Below, piece after piece: positions 7,483 to 14,726 of a DNA stretch of 18,586 nucleotides. This DNA is from an uncultured Ruminococcus sp. (GTDB lineage: Bacteria > Bacillota > Clostridia > Oscillospirales > Ruminococcaceae), in contig CAMVIL010000004.1 of assembly GCA_947167535.1 (NCBI GenBank), forward strand, positions 1 to 18,586, in the 5' to 3' direction. Below the pieces are notes generated by a model, which made no database searches, was not told where the DNA came from, and saw only the letters and a list, made by a program, of their open reading frames with translations. How positions within the stretch are numbered: the stretch's first letter is position 1; every line of letters begins with the position of its first letter. A program made the translations under genes and the position numbers.

Positions 7483-7702
7483 CACATTAAGCTGTCGATC
7501 GGCACCCGGAAGCATTTCTGAAGCTTGTGCACCGTGCTGCAACCGAAGCGTCTGCCCGACCGCTGCTCTCGACATCTATATCAGAGAACGGAACCTTCGT
7601 CGACCTCCGACCATCCGGCTGGATCGCTCGGAGCAGCTCCCGCGCCCCCGGCACCTATCCTTTGCTTTGGTTCTCTGGGTCTTGTTCCTTCTCTCTGGTT
7701 AT

Positions 7703-7731
7703 ATTATAGCACACGTCTTGTGACTTGTCAA
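7703..7731 (-). promoter_or_regulatory. Full-consensus sigma-A promoter of the long leader RNA
   Basis: On the minus strand TTGACA (7731-7726), a 17-nt spacer ending in TGC, and TATAAT (7708-7703). Both hexamers are perfect and there is an extended -10 TG. This is the strongest promoter in the window and the kind seen at rRNA and abundant-RNA genes. It diverges from the DUF1292 promoter. Confidence 0.88.
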
Positions 7732-7788
7732 TAGTTTTTCTCAAAATCCGAATAGATTTTTTGGGTAAAATTTTGTGCATTTTTATCA

Positions 7789-7817
7789 TTGACAAATAAA
7801 AATATTTATGGTACAAT
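7789..7817 (+). promoter_or_regulatory. Sigma-A promoter for the DUF1292 gene
   Basis: TTGACA (7789-7794), a 17-nt spacer and TACAAT (7812-7817). It predicts a short leader of about 45 nt before the ATG at 7868. Confidence 0.85.
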
Positions 7818-7867
7818 GTTGATGTAAACTGCGGGCGTGAAAAGCCTGCACAAGGAGGTTGTTTCCA

Positions 7868-8203
7868 ATGGCATTTGAAGAAGAAAAGACAGAGGGTCTG
7901 GACGAGTTCCAGCCGGATATATATACCCTTGAGGACGAAGACGGCAACGAGCAGGCTTTCGAGCTGCTGGACGTTATGGACTACGAGGGCGAGAAGTACT
8001 TTGCGCTGACTCCTTATATGGAGACTGCCGAGGAGCTGCTCGAGTATGACGGAGAGGTAGTTATCCTCAAGAGTCAGTTTGAGGGCGACGAGGAAATGAT
8101 GGTCACCATTGACGACGATGACGAGTACGAGCGTGTAGGCGCGGTCTTCCTTGAGAGGCTCCGCGAGATGTATGATTTCGAGGACGAAGACGAGGAAGAA
8201 TGA
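7868..8203 (+). CDS. DUF1292 family acidic protein
   Basis: A 111-residue, strongly acidic soluble protein. The pattern DIYTLEDEDGNEQAFELLD, then EGEKYFALTPY, then EGDEEMMVTIDDDDEYERV is characteristic of DUF1292, a small Firmicutes family often near housekeeping genes and with no settled function. The C-terminus is a run of Glu and Asp. AAGGAGG at 7852-7858 ends 9 nt before the ATG at 7868, which is preferred over the in-frame TTG at 7859. It has its own promoter. No strong terminator is visible after it. Confidence 0.85.
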   Translation: MAFEEEKTEGLDEFQPDIYTLEDEDGNEQAFELLDVMDYEGEKYFALTPYMETAEELLEYDGEVVILKSQFEGDEEMMVTIDDDDEYERVGAVFLERLREMYDFEDEDEEE

Positions 8204-8519
8204 TCCGACGGAAGGGCGGCTGAGCTGTCCGTGCAGTCGGTAGTAACTTTTAAAATCTGAGAGCAGTTGATAATGACTGCGATGTGCGTTAGCTTCGGCA
8301 TGATTTAATCCAACACTTATGTAATCAGGGATTCGTACTCCGGAAAGATGATGCAGACCTCCCGCAGAACACCCCTTCGGGCGTGCAAAATCGGCGGATG
8401 TTGGGAGCATAATGCTTGAGGGTCGTTTTACCCGTCCTGCTTTTGCGGGTTTTATTTTACTGAAGCGACGGCATTGTGGTTATTATCAGCTGCTCTTTTT
8501 GTGTCCGGAGGTGGGCGGA
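8204..8519. other. Intergenic region without a recognised gene
   Basis: 316 nt between the DUF1292 gene and the small membrane protein gene. A modest hairpin, ACCCG paired with CGGGT and followed by TTTTATTTT (about 8431-8458), may end DUF1292 transcription. A possible hairpin with a TTC loop lies near 8369-8385. No clear promoter, tRNA or known riboswitch is seen. An alternative ATG at 8412, in frame with the next gene and with a GGGAG 4 nt upstream, cannot be fully excluded. Confidence 0.4.
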
Positions 8520-8957
8520 TTGGAAGCGGTAGTTGTAGTTGCGATCATAGCGGTACTGCTGTTGATCCTCGGCGTGAGTCTTGTTTCGGTAGCGGCGGGG
8601 ATAATGGTCATATTAATAGCAGCGCTGGGCGGTATGCTGATACTCTTCTCGGTATGCGGGATAATCCTTGCGATGTCAAGGCGTGAGAGTGCGGTACTTG
8701 ACGGTTTTGAGAAGCCCCACGGCTACGACACGGCTATGTACCTTTGCGGCGGGGAGCGGATAGCGAACATCTTTCCTGCTGAGGGTGTAATGCGCGGGCT
8801 CATCTACAAGAAGACGGAGTGCACGGTATTTGTCTGCCGCATGAAGAAGCGGAGCATAGTGATAGACCGTCACAGTGCCATCATCATTATCTCTGGCATA
8901 GCGTTGAGTCTGCCCAGCCTCATTGGCGTGGTTATCGAGTTTGTGTCTATGTTTTGA
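8520..8957 (+). CDS. Small membrane protein of unknown function
   Basis: 145 residues from a TTG start. A very hydrophobic N-terminal half (about residues 2-50, two membrane helices) is followed by a soluble basic region containing AMYLCGGERIANIFPAEGV and IYKKTECTVFVCRMKKRSIV. One C-terminal helix (about residues 123-143) ends the protein. I do not recognise a family. Start choice: GGAGG at 8507-8511 is 8 nt before TTG 8520. The same frame is open to an ATG at 8412, but the extra 36 residues overlap a terminator-like hairpin and look non-coding. It lies between DUF1292 and tcdA without an obvious promoter of its own. Confidence 0.6.
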   Translation: MEAVVVVAIIAVLLLILGVSLVSVAAGIMVILIAALGGMLILFSVCGIILAMSRRESAVLDGFEKPHGYDTAMYLCGGERIANIFPAEGVMRGLIYKKTECTVFVCRMKKRSIVIDRHSAIIIISGIALSLPSLIGVVIEFVSMF

Positions 8958-8987
8958 GGGGTCACAATAGGTTGGCGTGAGCCTGAG

Positions 8988-9006
8988 TTGCGCCTTTAGG
9001 GCGCAA
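8988..9006. repeat. Inverted repeat downstream of the small membrane protein
   Basis: TTGCGCC (8988-8994) and GGCGCAA (9000-9006) with a 5-nt loop form a perfect 7-bp hairpin. No T-run follows, so it is a poor rho-independent terminator. It may stabilise the 3' end of the upstream transcript or be part of the tcdA leader. Confidence 0.45.
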
Positions 9007-9095
9007 ATGGGAACGCTGTCCCCAAACCCTCGCGCGGTTGGATCCGCTTTATTGCCTACGTTTGATGTTATACCTTTTATAGAAAGGATTTTTTT

Positions 9096-9818
9096 ATGTC
9101 CGAACAATTCGTCAGAACTGAAATGCTTCTCGGTGTCGATGGAGTTGAACGTCTCCGCAACGCCCGCGTCGCAGTCTTCGGCATCGGCGGCGTCGGCGGT
9201 TACGTCTGCGAAGCCCTCGCCCGCAGCGGCGTCGGCACTCTGGGGCTCATCGACAACGACGTCGTCAGCCTCTCAAACCTCAACCGCCAGATAATCGCCC
9301 TGCACTCCACGGTAGGGCAGTTCAAGACCGACGTCATGCGCGACCGTATCCTCGACATCAACCCCGACGCCGATGTCCGCGTATTCCACCAGTTCCTGCT
9401 CCCCGAAAACGCCGACGAGTTCCCCTTCGCCGACTATGACTATATCGTAGACGCAGTGGACACCGTCTCGGCAAAGCTGGAGATAATATGCAGAGCCAAG
9501 TCGCTGGGGATACCCGTGATAACCAGCATGGGCGCAGGCAACAAGCTTGACGGCAGCGGCTTCAAGGTCGCCGATATCTCGAAAACGAGCGTCTGCCCGC
9601 TGGCTAAGGTCATACGGCTGGAGCTGAAACGGCGCGGCATCAAGGGGGTCAAGGCGGTCTATTCCGAGGAGCTCCCCCGCAAGCCGATTGAGGGCATCTG
9701 CGACGAGCCCCCGCAGGGCAGCCGCCGCAGCACTCCGGGAAGTCTGGCGTTCGTGCCGTCTGCGGCGGGACTTGTCATCGCAGGCGAAGTGGTACGCGAT
9801 ATCGCATTACAAAATTGA
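9096..9818 (+). CDS. tcdA: tRNA threonylcarbamoyladenosine dehydratase (TcdA)
   Basis: A 240-residue ThiF/E1-like enzyme. The family uses ATP to activate the carboxylate of t6A37 in ANN-decoding tRNAs and closes it to cyclic t6A. Visible motifs: the nucleotide-binding loop GIGGVG (29-34), IDNDVV (52-57), NLNRQ (61-65), DAVDTV (119-124), MGAGNKLD (145-152) and CPLAKVIRLELKRRGI (167-182). The region PRKPIEGICDEPPQGSRRST followed by LAFVPSAAGL is typical of the CsdL/TcdA branch. Length agrees with the family. GAAAGGA at 9082-9088 precedes the ATG at 9096. It appears to be a stand-alone gene; GH43 downstream has its own promoter. Confidence 0.92.
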   Translation: MSEQFVRTEMLLGVDGVERLRNARVAVFGIGGVGGYVCEALARSGVGTLGLIDNDVVSLSNLNRQIIALHSTVGQFKTDVMRDRILDINPDADVRVFHQFLLPENADEFPFADYDYIVDAVDTVSAKLEIICRAKSLGIPVITSMGAGNKLDGSGFKVADISKTSVCPLAKVIRLELKRRGIKGVKAVYSEELPRKPIEGICDEPPQGSRRSTPGSLAFVPSAAGLVIAGEVVRDIALQN

Positions 9819-9829
9819 TACAAAATCAC

Positions 9830-9854
9830 ACTGCTCTGAATTGACGGGAGCAGT
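9830..9854 (+). terminator. Hairpin after tcdA (weak terminator)
   Basis: ACTGCTC (9830-9836) and GAGCAGT (9848-9854) form a 7-bp stem with an 11-nt loop. The following bases are not U-rich. The 3' arm overlaps the spacer of the GH43 promoter. Confidence 0.4.
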
Positions 9855-9875
9855 CTTATGTGTTAGAATATTCTA
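9841..9875 (+). promoter_or_regulatory. Sigma-A promoter for GH43 with overlapping palindrome
   Basis: TTGACG (9841-9846), a 17-nt spacer with TATGTG near its end, and TAGAAT (9864-9869). The -10 box is the left half of the perfect 12-bp palindrome TAGAATATTCTA (9864-9875), which could be an operator for a repressor controlling the glycosidase. Confidence 0.7.
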
Positions 9876-9909
9876 CACAGTTATTGCCATATATCAGGAG
9901 GTTTTTAAT

Positions 9910-11388
9910 ATGGACAACAGACAGGTATACAATCCGTTTCTGCCGCTGAATGTGTGCATACCCGACGGCGAGCCCCATGTTTTCGGCGACAGGGTGTATC
10001 TTTTCGGCTCCCACGACAAGGAGGGCGGCGAGACCTTCTGTATGCTGGATTACGAGGTGTGGTCGGCGCCTGTGGACGACCTGAAGAACTGGCGCTGTGA
10101 GGGTATAACCTACCGTGCAGAGCAGGATCCCGACTACGGTGAGCGCCCATATATGTACGCTCCCGACGTGGTGCAGGGCAATGACGGCAGGTACTATCTC
10201 TACTACTGTATGTCCGGCGGCTACGGCAACGGCGGCTATCACGGTCCCATCAGCGTTGCAGTCTGCGACACTCCCGCGGGCAAGTACGAGTACTTAGGCT
10301 TTGTGCGCTACCCCGACGGCACTCCCATGAAGAAGTACGTCTGCTTCGACCCCGGCGTCATCAACGACAACGGTACTATCTATATATACTACGGCACCCG
10401 CTACGAGTTTGAGGAAGACTACCCCGACTTCGACCACAACGAACAGCTGATCGGGCAGGAGATGGCGATGTTCGGCAAGAGCCGCGAGGAGATACTCGGC
10501 ACTCCCGAGAGCGTCATGGGTCCCTCGGTAGTCACCGTCGGCGACGATATGCTCACCATCACCAGCGAGCCTCGCCACATCATTCCTTACAAAGTGCGCG
10601 GCACCGATTTCGAGGCGCACCCCTTCTTTGAGGCGCCCTCCATGCGAAAGGTGAACGGCAAGTATTATTTCATCTACTCCTCCCGCCAGAACCACGAGCT
10701 ATGCTACGCAGTCAGCGACAAGCCCGACCGCGGCTTTAAGTTCGGCGGCACCATAGTCTCCAACGGCGACGTGGGTTACAAGGGCAGACCCGAGTCGGAG
10801 CGTCTCAACATGACGGGCACCACCCACGGAAGCATCGAGCAGATAAACGGCAAGTGGTACGTCTTCTACCACCGCCTGACCCACAAGTCCGACTACAGCC
10901 GTCAGGCCTGTGCGGAGCCCATCGAGATAGCCGCCGACGGCAGCATCGCTCAGGTGCCGATCTCTTCCTGCGGACTCAACGGAGCGCCGCTGAGGGCTGA
11001 GGGTACATATCCCGCGGGCATCGCCTGCATCATCACCAACGGCGATATGCCCCACGGCTGCAACCGCATTTTCAGTGACCTCACCTTCCCCCACTGCGAC
11101 AACGACGACACCGACCGCTACATCGGCGAGATCACCGACGGCACGCTGATAGGATACCGCTGGTTCGACTTCAAGGGCGGCGAGACGCTCGTATTAAAGC
11201 TCCGCGGCAAGGGCGGCAGCGTTGCTGTCACCGACGGCGAGGGCGCGGCTCTCGGCTCGGCGGAGTTTGCGGCAAGCGAGTCCTGGCAGACCGTCACCGT
11301 CCCGCTGAACGTTTCATCGGGCGCAAAGGAGCTCCGCCTGACCTTCAAGGGCGAGCTTTCCGACCTGCTGGAGATAAGCTTCGGCTGA
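9910..11388 (+). CDS. Glycoside hydrolase family 43 (beta-xylosidase/alpha-arabinofuranosidase type) with C-terminal beta-sandwich
   Basis: 492 residues, no signal peptide, so probably acting in the cytoplasm on imported xylo- or arabino-oligosaccharides. The five-bladed propeller of GH43 covers about residues 5-345. Likely catalytic residues are Asp19 (base, in IPDG), Asp147 (pKa modulator, in CFDPGV) and Glu241 (acid, in FFEAPSM). YMYAPDVV (81-88), YYLYYC (95-100) and KWYVFYHR (315-322) are blade signatures. The C-terminal part (about 395-491), containing YRWFDFKGGETL and WQTVTVPL, resembles a CBM6-type domain. AGGAGG at 9896-9901 precedes the ATG at 9910; the frame is open further upstream, but that part overlaps tcdA. 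Exact substrate cannot be read from sequence. Confidence 0.9.
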   Translation: MDNRQVYNPFLPLNVCIPDGEPHVFGDRVYLFGSHDKEGGETFCMLDYEVWSAPVDDLKNWRCEGITYRAEQDPDYGERPYMYAPDVVQGNDGRYYLYYCMSGGYGNGGYHGPISVAVCDTPAGKYEYLGFVRYPDGTPMKKYVCFDPGVINDNGTIYIYYGTRYEFEEDYPDFDHNEQLIGQEMAMFGKSREEILGTPESVMGPSVVTVGDDMLTITSEPRHIIPYKVRGTDFEAHPFFEAPSMRKVNGKYYFIYSSRQNHELCYAVSDKPDRGFKFGGTIVSNGDVGYKGRPESERLNMTGTTHGSIEQINGKWYVFYHRLTHKSDYSRQACAEPIEIAADGSIAQVPISSCGLNGAPLRAEGTYPAGIACIITNGDMPHGCNRIFSDLTFPHCDNDDTDRYIGEITDGTLIGYRWFDFKGGETLVLKLRGKGGSVAVTDGEGAALGSAEFAASESWQTVTVPLNVSSGAKELRLTFKGELSDLLEISFG

Positions 11389-11411
11389 ACCGTCCGACCA
11401 CTATAATAGTT

Positions 11412-11444
11412 ACAGCCATCCTCGGCAACGGGGATGGCTGTTTT
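11412..11444 (+). terminator. Intrinsic terminator between GH43 and the ABC operon
   Basis: ACAGCCATCC (11412-11421) and GGATGGCTGT (11432-11441) form a perfect 10-bp stem with a 9-nt loop, followed by TTTT (11441-11444). It ends GH43. On the other strand it lies just beyond the last permease gene (stop at 11457) and may act there too. Confidence 0.85.
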
Positions 11445-11456
11445 GGGTATGGGATA

Positions 11457-12599
11457 TTATCTTTTCTTCTTTGCGCTGATGACTCCCGCTGCTATGAACA
11501 GCGCTGCCGCAAAGCCCAGCTGTACTCCTGTGCAGGTGATGTACAGGCTCATAGAGAAAGGCTTCTCCGAGAAGCCGCAGAGCATATCGTTGGCGCGGAT
11601 GTACCAGTAGGCGGGGAGTGCATGGGCGGCTTTCAGGACGCCGCTGCCCAGATACTGCTGGGGCACGAACACTCCGCAGAGGAATGACATTCCCAGACTG
11701 ATGACGTTGCTTATCATGCTGAGGACGTTGTCGCTGACGCTGAACTGCGATACCACCAGCGTGATGCCCGCCGCCATTATTATGTAGCAGAGGGAGTTGA
11801 GTATGCATAGCAGACCGTTTCGCGTGAACATCTCGCTGCCGTAGGCGGACGCTGCCAGCAGCATGAACGCCAGCCATATCCCGCCGATTATCGTGAAGGA
11901 ACCGAGAGTCATCTGGACTGTCCTGCTTGCCGGCGGTACCGGCGAGCAGATGACCCTCTTGCGGAGGTCTTCCGCCTGAAGCCTCATGAGGCAGGGGGTC
12001 ACGCCCATGATGGTGACGCAGATGAAGATGTAGGCGAGGTACTGTGTGAAGTAGCCAAACTTAGAGGTGCTGCCTCCGCTGGCCTCGGCTATCTTGACCT
12101 TGACGTGCTCGCGTGAGAGGGCGTTGGCTCTGATGCAGGCCTGAGGCGCGTCGTCGCCGGAGGATATCCTTACCGACACCAGCTTGAAATACTGCTCCAG
12201 CTGGCTGTCTAAGAATGTGGCGCCGTAGCTTCCCTGTGACTTGCAGGTGGTTATGAGCCCATCGAACTCGCCCGCATTCAGCTTTCCCTCGAAGCCCTCG
12301 TCTATTGTTATTGCGTAGTCGATGATGCCGTAGTAGAGGTTGTCCTGCAGAGTCTGCTCGCGGTCGTTGAGGCCGCCCACCAGCTTGTGGTTGTCGGAGA
12401 TGAACTTTATGAGCGCACGGCTGGACTCGGTGTCGTCCATGTCGAACACCGCGACCCTGAGCTTTGTAGCCTCAAAGCCCGACTGCTTCTCCCCCGACGA
12501 GCCCATTATGAAGGCGATGACGGCGAATATCACGAAGTAGGCGATTATCGACGGCAGGCGGCAAAGGAATATTTTTATGAAAGCTTTATAAAGCGGCAT
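11457..12599 (-). CDS. ABC-2 type transporter permease (second)
   Basis: 380 residues with the ABC-2/YhgE-like layout: one N-terminal membrane helix (about 14-33), a large extracytoplasmic domain (about 35-190), then five or so helices in the C-terminal half ending in AKKKR. The loop carries VAVFDMDDTESSRALIKFI, a pattern common in ABC-2 exporters related to DrrB and YhaP. It overlaps the end of the first permease gene by 14 nt, and its GGAGG (12607-12611) lies inside that gene, so the two are translationally coupled. With the ATPase upstream it forms a complete exporter. Substrate unknown; such systems export antimicrobial peptides, lipids or drugs. Confidence 0.85.
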   Translation of the reverse strand: MPLYKAFIKIFLCRLPSIIAYFVIFAVIAFIMGSSGEKQSGFEATKLRVAVFDMDDTESSRALIKFISDNHKLVGGLNDREQTLQDNLYYGIIDYAITIDEGFEGKLNAGEFDGLITTCKSQGSYGATFLDSQLEQYFKLVSVRISSGDDAPQACIRANALSREHVKVKIAEASGGSTSKFGYFTQYLAYIFICVTIMGVTPCLMRLQAEDLRKRVICSPVPPASRTVQMTLGSFTIIGGIWLAFMLLAASAYGSEMFTRNGLLCILNSLCYIIMAAGITLVVSQFSVSDNVLSMISNVISLGMSFLCGVFVPQQYLGSGVLKAAHALPAYWYIRANDMLCGFSEKPFSMSLYITCTGVQLGFAAALFIAAGVISAKKKR

Positions 12600-13710
12600 A
12601 TTTCTTCCTCCCCGTAATAAGCGCTCCCGCGGACATGAACACCATCGTCAGTCCCGTGAGTATAAGAATGTTGCTGATGAAACGTTCGTTGCTTCCGTAG
12701 ATGTTGAGCACGTAGAAGCTGTCGGAAATGAGCGCCGCGGGGTTCAGATGGTTGAACCAGGGAGCTGTCATCTCGACTTTTGCGCGCATATTGCCTATCA
12801 TGAGTCCGCTCATGAAGCAGAAGAACATCATGACGCCTACGACTATCGGTATGCTCATGTTCTCGCTGCGGCAGACTGCGCCCACAAAGTAGCCCACCGC
12901 CAGACCGTTGAGTGAGCCTGCGAGTATTATGAGCACCATCATCCCGATGGGCACTCCGAACTTCACGCCCAGAACGAATTTGAGATAGAGCATCGCCGCC
13001 GTGTTGCAGGTGAAGCTTATGGCTCCCTGCGCCGCGAGGCTTGCCGTCATGGAAGCGAACTTGCTGACGGGAGCGACGCATCTTCGCGCACCCAGCGCCG
13101 AGGTATTCGCCTGACTCCTCAGCACGCCCGTGACTCCGCCCAGCGCTCCGAAGAGACAGCTCATGGCGATGAGGTTGTAGAAGTACTGCACGTAAGGATC
13201 CTGATTTCCGTCGGAGCGCTCCTGCTTGATAAGCGGGTCGATCTCGCTCCGCATCATGTCGGATATCCTGAATATGTTCAGCGGGTTCTCTCTGATCTGC
13301 TGTGAGATCATCTCGCTGTTGACCTTGTACTGATCGAGGAAAAAGCGGATTATGGTAGGCTTGATGCCCTCGCTCTTGACGGTGAGGGATATCTCCTCGT
13401 CCTCGAAGATTATCCCCGAGACCTTGCCGTCCTCGAGAAGCTTTTCGGCTTTCTTTTTGTCCGTCTTTTTTATCTCGAAGAGCCCGTCCTCGCCTTCCGA
13501 GACGGATTCCAGCGTCTGCTCGAAATTGCGGTCTTCCGTGACGGTGACCAGCGCTACGGGTATCTTCTCAAACTGCTCCTCGGAGTAGAGGTTGCCGAAG
13601 GCTATGTAGAAAAATGTGCCGAGTATCGCGGGGAAGCCGAACAGCCAGAATATGACCGCCTTGCCCTTGAGCGCGACCTTCAGCTCATATTTTAAAATGT
13701 GAAGGAACAT
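12586..13710 (-). CDS. ABC-2 type transporter permease (first)
   Basis: 374 residues, same architecture as the next gene: an N-terminal helix (about 17-40) with GKAVIFWLFGFPAILGTFFY, a large outer domain containing IPVALVTVTEDRNFEQTLES and GIIFEDEEISLTVKS, then five or six C-terminal helices and the basic end GRKKYAAL. The two permeases are homologous in layout, suggesting a heterodimeric membrane channel. GGAGG is 6 nt before the ATG at 13710, and the ATPase stop lies only 12 nt upstream, so the three genes form one operon. Confidence 0.85.
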   Translation of the reverse strand: MFLHILKYELKVALKGKAVIFWLFGFPAILGTFFYIAFGNLYSEEQFEKIPVALVTVTEDRNFEQTLESVSEGEDGLFEIKKTDKKKAEKLLEDGKVSGIIFEDEEISLTVKSEGIKPTIIRFFLDQYKVNSEMISQQIRENPLNIFRISDMMRSEIDPLIKQERSDGNQDPYVQYFYNLIAMSCLFGALGGVTGVLRSQANTSALGARRCVAPVSKFASMTASLAAQGAISFTCNTAAMLYLKFVLGVKFGVPIGMMVLIILAGSLNGLAVGYFVGAVCRSENMSIPIVVGVMMFFCFMSGLMIGNMRAKVEMTAPWFNHLNPAALISDSFYVLNIYGSNERFISNILILTGLTMVFMSAGALITGRKKYAAL

Positions 13711-13722
13711 GGCACACCTCCG

Positions 13723-14661
13723 TCAGTCTCTGAGCGTCCTGCCCGTGATGTCGAGGAACACGTCGTTTAGGGTGGGCAGTTCCGAATAAACTCTGCCGAG
13801 GTGTACGTTTCTGTCGTTGAGGAGCCCCACCAGCCGCACGAGGTTGTGCTTGCCGCCGGAATAGCTGACGATGAGCCTGCCATCCTCCAGCTTGCTGTCG
13901 AGGACGTGTGGGAGCGCCTTTATCTCCTCCATCAGAGGCTCACCGAAGTCTCTTACTTCGGCGGTTATCGTCTCGGTGTGGTCGATGAGGGCGATGAGCT
14001 CTTCCTTGGTTCCCTTGGCGATGAGCTTGCCGTGGTCGATTATGGCTATGCGGCTGCATATCTGCTCCACCTCTTCCATATAATGAGTAGTGTAGATGAT
14101 GGTGGCGCCCTCGCGGTTGAGCTGTTCTATGCCCTCTAAGATGTGGTTTCGGCTCTGGGGGTCAACGGCTACCGTCGGCTCGTCTAATATAATGAGCTTC
14201 GGCTTGTGCGCGATGCCGCAGGCGATGTTAAGACGTCTCAGCAGACCACCCGACAGCTTCTTGGGTCGGAACTTCACGTAGTCGCGAAGCCCCGCAAAGT
14301 CGATGGCTTCCTCCACGTACTGTTTGCGGGCAGCCTTGTCCTTTACGTACATACCGCAGAACATATCTATGTTCTCATACACGGTGAGCTCGTCCGCCAC
14401 CGCCACGTTCTGCATGATAACGCCTATCCTGCTCTTGACCGAGTAATTGTCGGGAGTCATCTCCTCGCCGAACACGGTTATCTCGCCCTCGTTGAAGTCG
14501 AGAAGCGAGAGCAGACAGCTGATAGTGGTAGTCTTACCCGAGCCGTTGGGTCCCAGCAGACCGAACACCTCGCCCTCCTCTATGGTGAGCGAGAGCCCGT
14601 CGACTGCGGTCAGCTCCTTGTATCTCTTTACCAGATCCTTTATTTCTACGACTGATGGCAT
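13723..14661 (-). CDS. ABC transporter ATP-binding protein
   Basis: A 312-residue nucleotide-binding subunit of the CcmA/DrrA type. Walker A is GPNGSGKTT (37-45), the Q-loop Gln is at 84, the signature is LSGGL (136-140, Leu in place of the usual Gln), Walker B is LIILDEPT (156-163) and the H-loop His is at 193 in TTHYMEEVEQI. The final 80 or so residues form the extra C-terminal domain common in ABC-2 exporters. It powers the two permeases encoded immediately downstream. AAAGGAG (14678-14672) is 10 nt before the ATG at 14661. A strong terminator lies just upstream, so expression needs read-through from the zinc-ribbon gene or an unseen promoter. Confidence 0.93.
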   Translation of the reverse strand: MPSVVEIKDLVKRYKELTAVDGLSLTIEEGEVFGLLGPNGSGKTTTISCLLSLLDFNEGEITVFGEEMTPDNYSVKSRIGVIMQNVAVADELTVYENIDMFCGMYVKDKAARKQYVEEAIDFAGLRDYVKFRPKKLSGGLLRRLNIACGIAHKPKLIILDEPTVAVDPQSRNHILEGIEQLNREGATIIYTTHYMEEVEQICSRIAIIDHGKLIAKGTKEELIALIDHTETITAEVRDFGEPLMEEIKALPHVLDSKLEDGRLIVSYSGGKHNLVRLVGLLNDRNVHLGRVYSELPTLNDVFLDITGRTLRD

Positions 14662-14682
14662 ATTCTGGTTTCTCCTTTCGGC

Positions 14683-14710
14683 AAAAAATACGGGAGACCG
14701 AAGTCTCCCG
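14683..14710 (-). terminator. Intrinsic terminator between zinc-ribbon gene and ABC operon
   Basis: CGGGAGAC (14691-14698) and GTCTCCCG (14703-14710) form a perfect 8-bp stem closed by a 4-nt loop. On the minus strand it is followed by UAUUUUUU (14690-14683). It ends the zinc-ribbon transcript and sits only a few bases before the SD of the ABC ATPase gene. Confidence 0.88.
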
Positions 14711-14726
14711 ATCGGTATTGATATTT

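Larger units (their letters stand above)
6556..7696 (-). ncRNA. About 1.14-kb non-coding leader or stand-alone RNA
   Basis: This stretch has no credible protein gene on either strand. It is bounded by a full-consensus leftward promoter (7703-7731) and an intrinsic terminator (6556-6588). Its 5' third is GC-rich and can fold: CAGAGAAC (7677-7670) pairs over about 80 nt with GTTCTCTG (7589-7582). Further on, GACCGC-ACA-GCGGTC (7262-7248) is a clean small hairpin. A boxA-like CCTTGAAAATTGAATA lies at about 7263-7278. The 3' two thirds hold the periodic SD-like repeats. I do not recognise a T-box, a common metabolite riboswitch, tmRNA, RNase P or 6S RNA. Whether it is an mRNA leader for the VWA gene or an independent large RNA is open. 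Ends are inferred from promoter and terminator. Confidence 0.6.

Noticed and set aside
6556..7696. T-box, lysine, glycine or c-di-GMP riboswitch
   Set aside because: I looked for the conserved cores I know (for example AGGGTGGNACCGCG of T-boxes) and did not find them; a covariance search would settle it.
7527..7734. Short plus-strand ORFs upstream of DUF1292
   Set aside because: They lie over the promoter and 5' part of the leftward RNA, lack an SD, and their translations are low in recognisable pattern.
7655..8410. 251-codon minus-strand ORF across the DUF1292 gene
   Set aside because: It is antisense to a gene with clear family pattern, SD and promoter; its translation is a shadow.
9688..9909. 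Upstream extension of the GH43 frame into tcdA
   Set aside because: It overlaps tcdA and the GH43 promoter; the ATG at 9910 has an AGGAGG site at proper distance.
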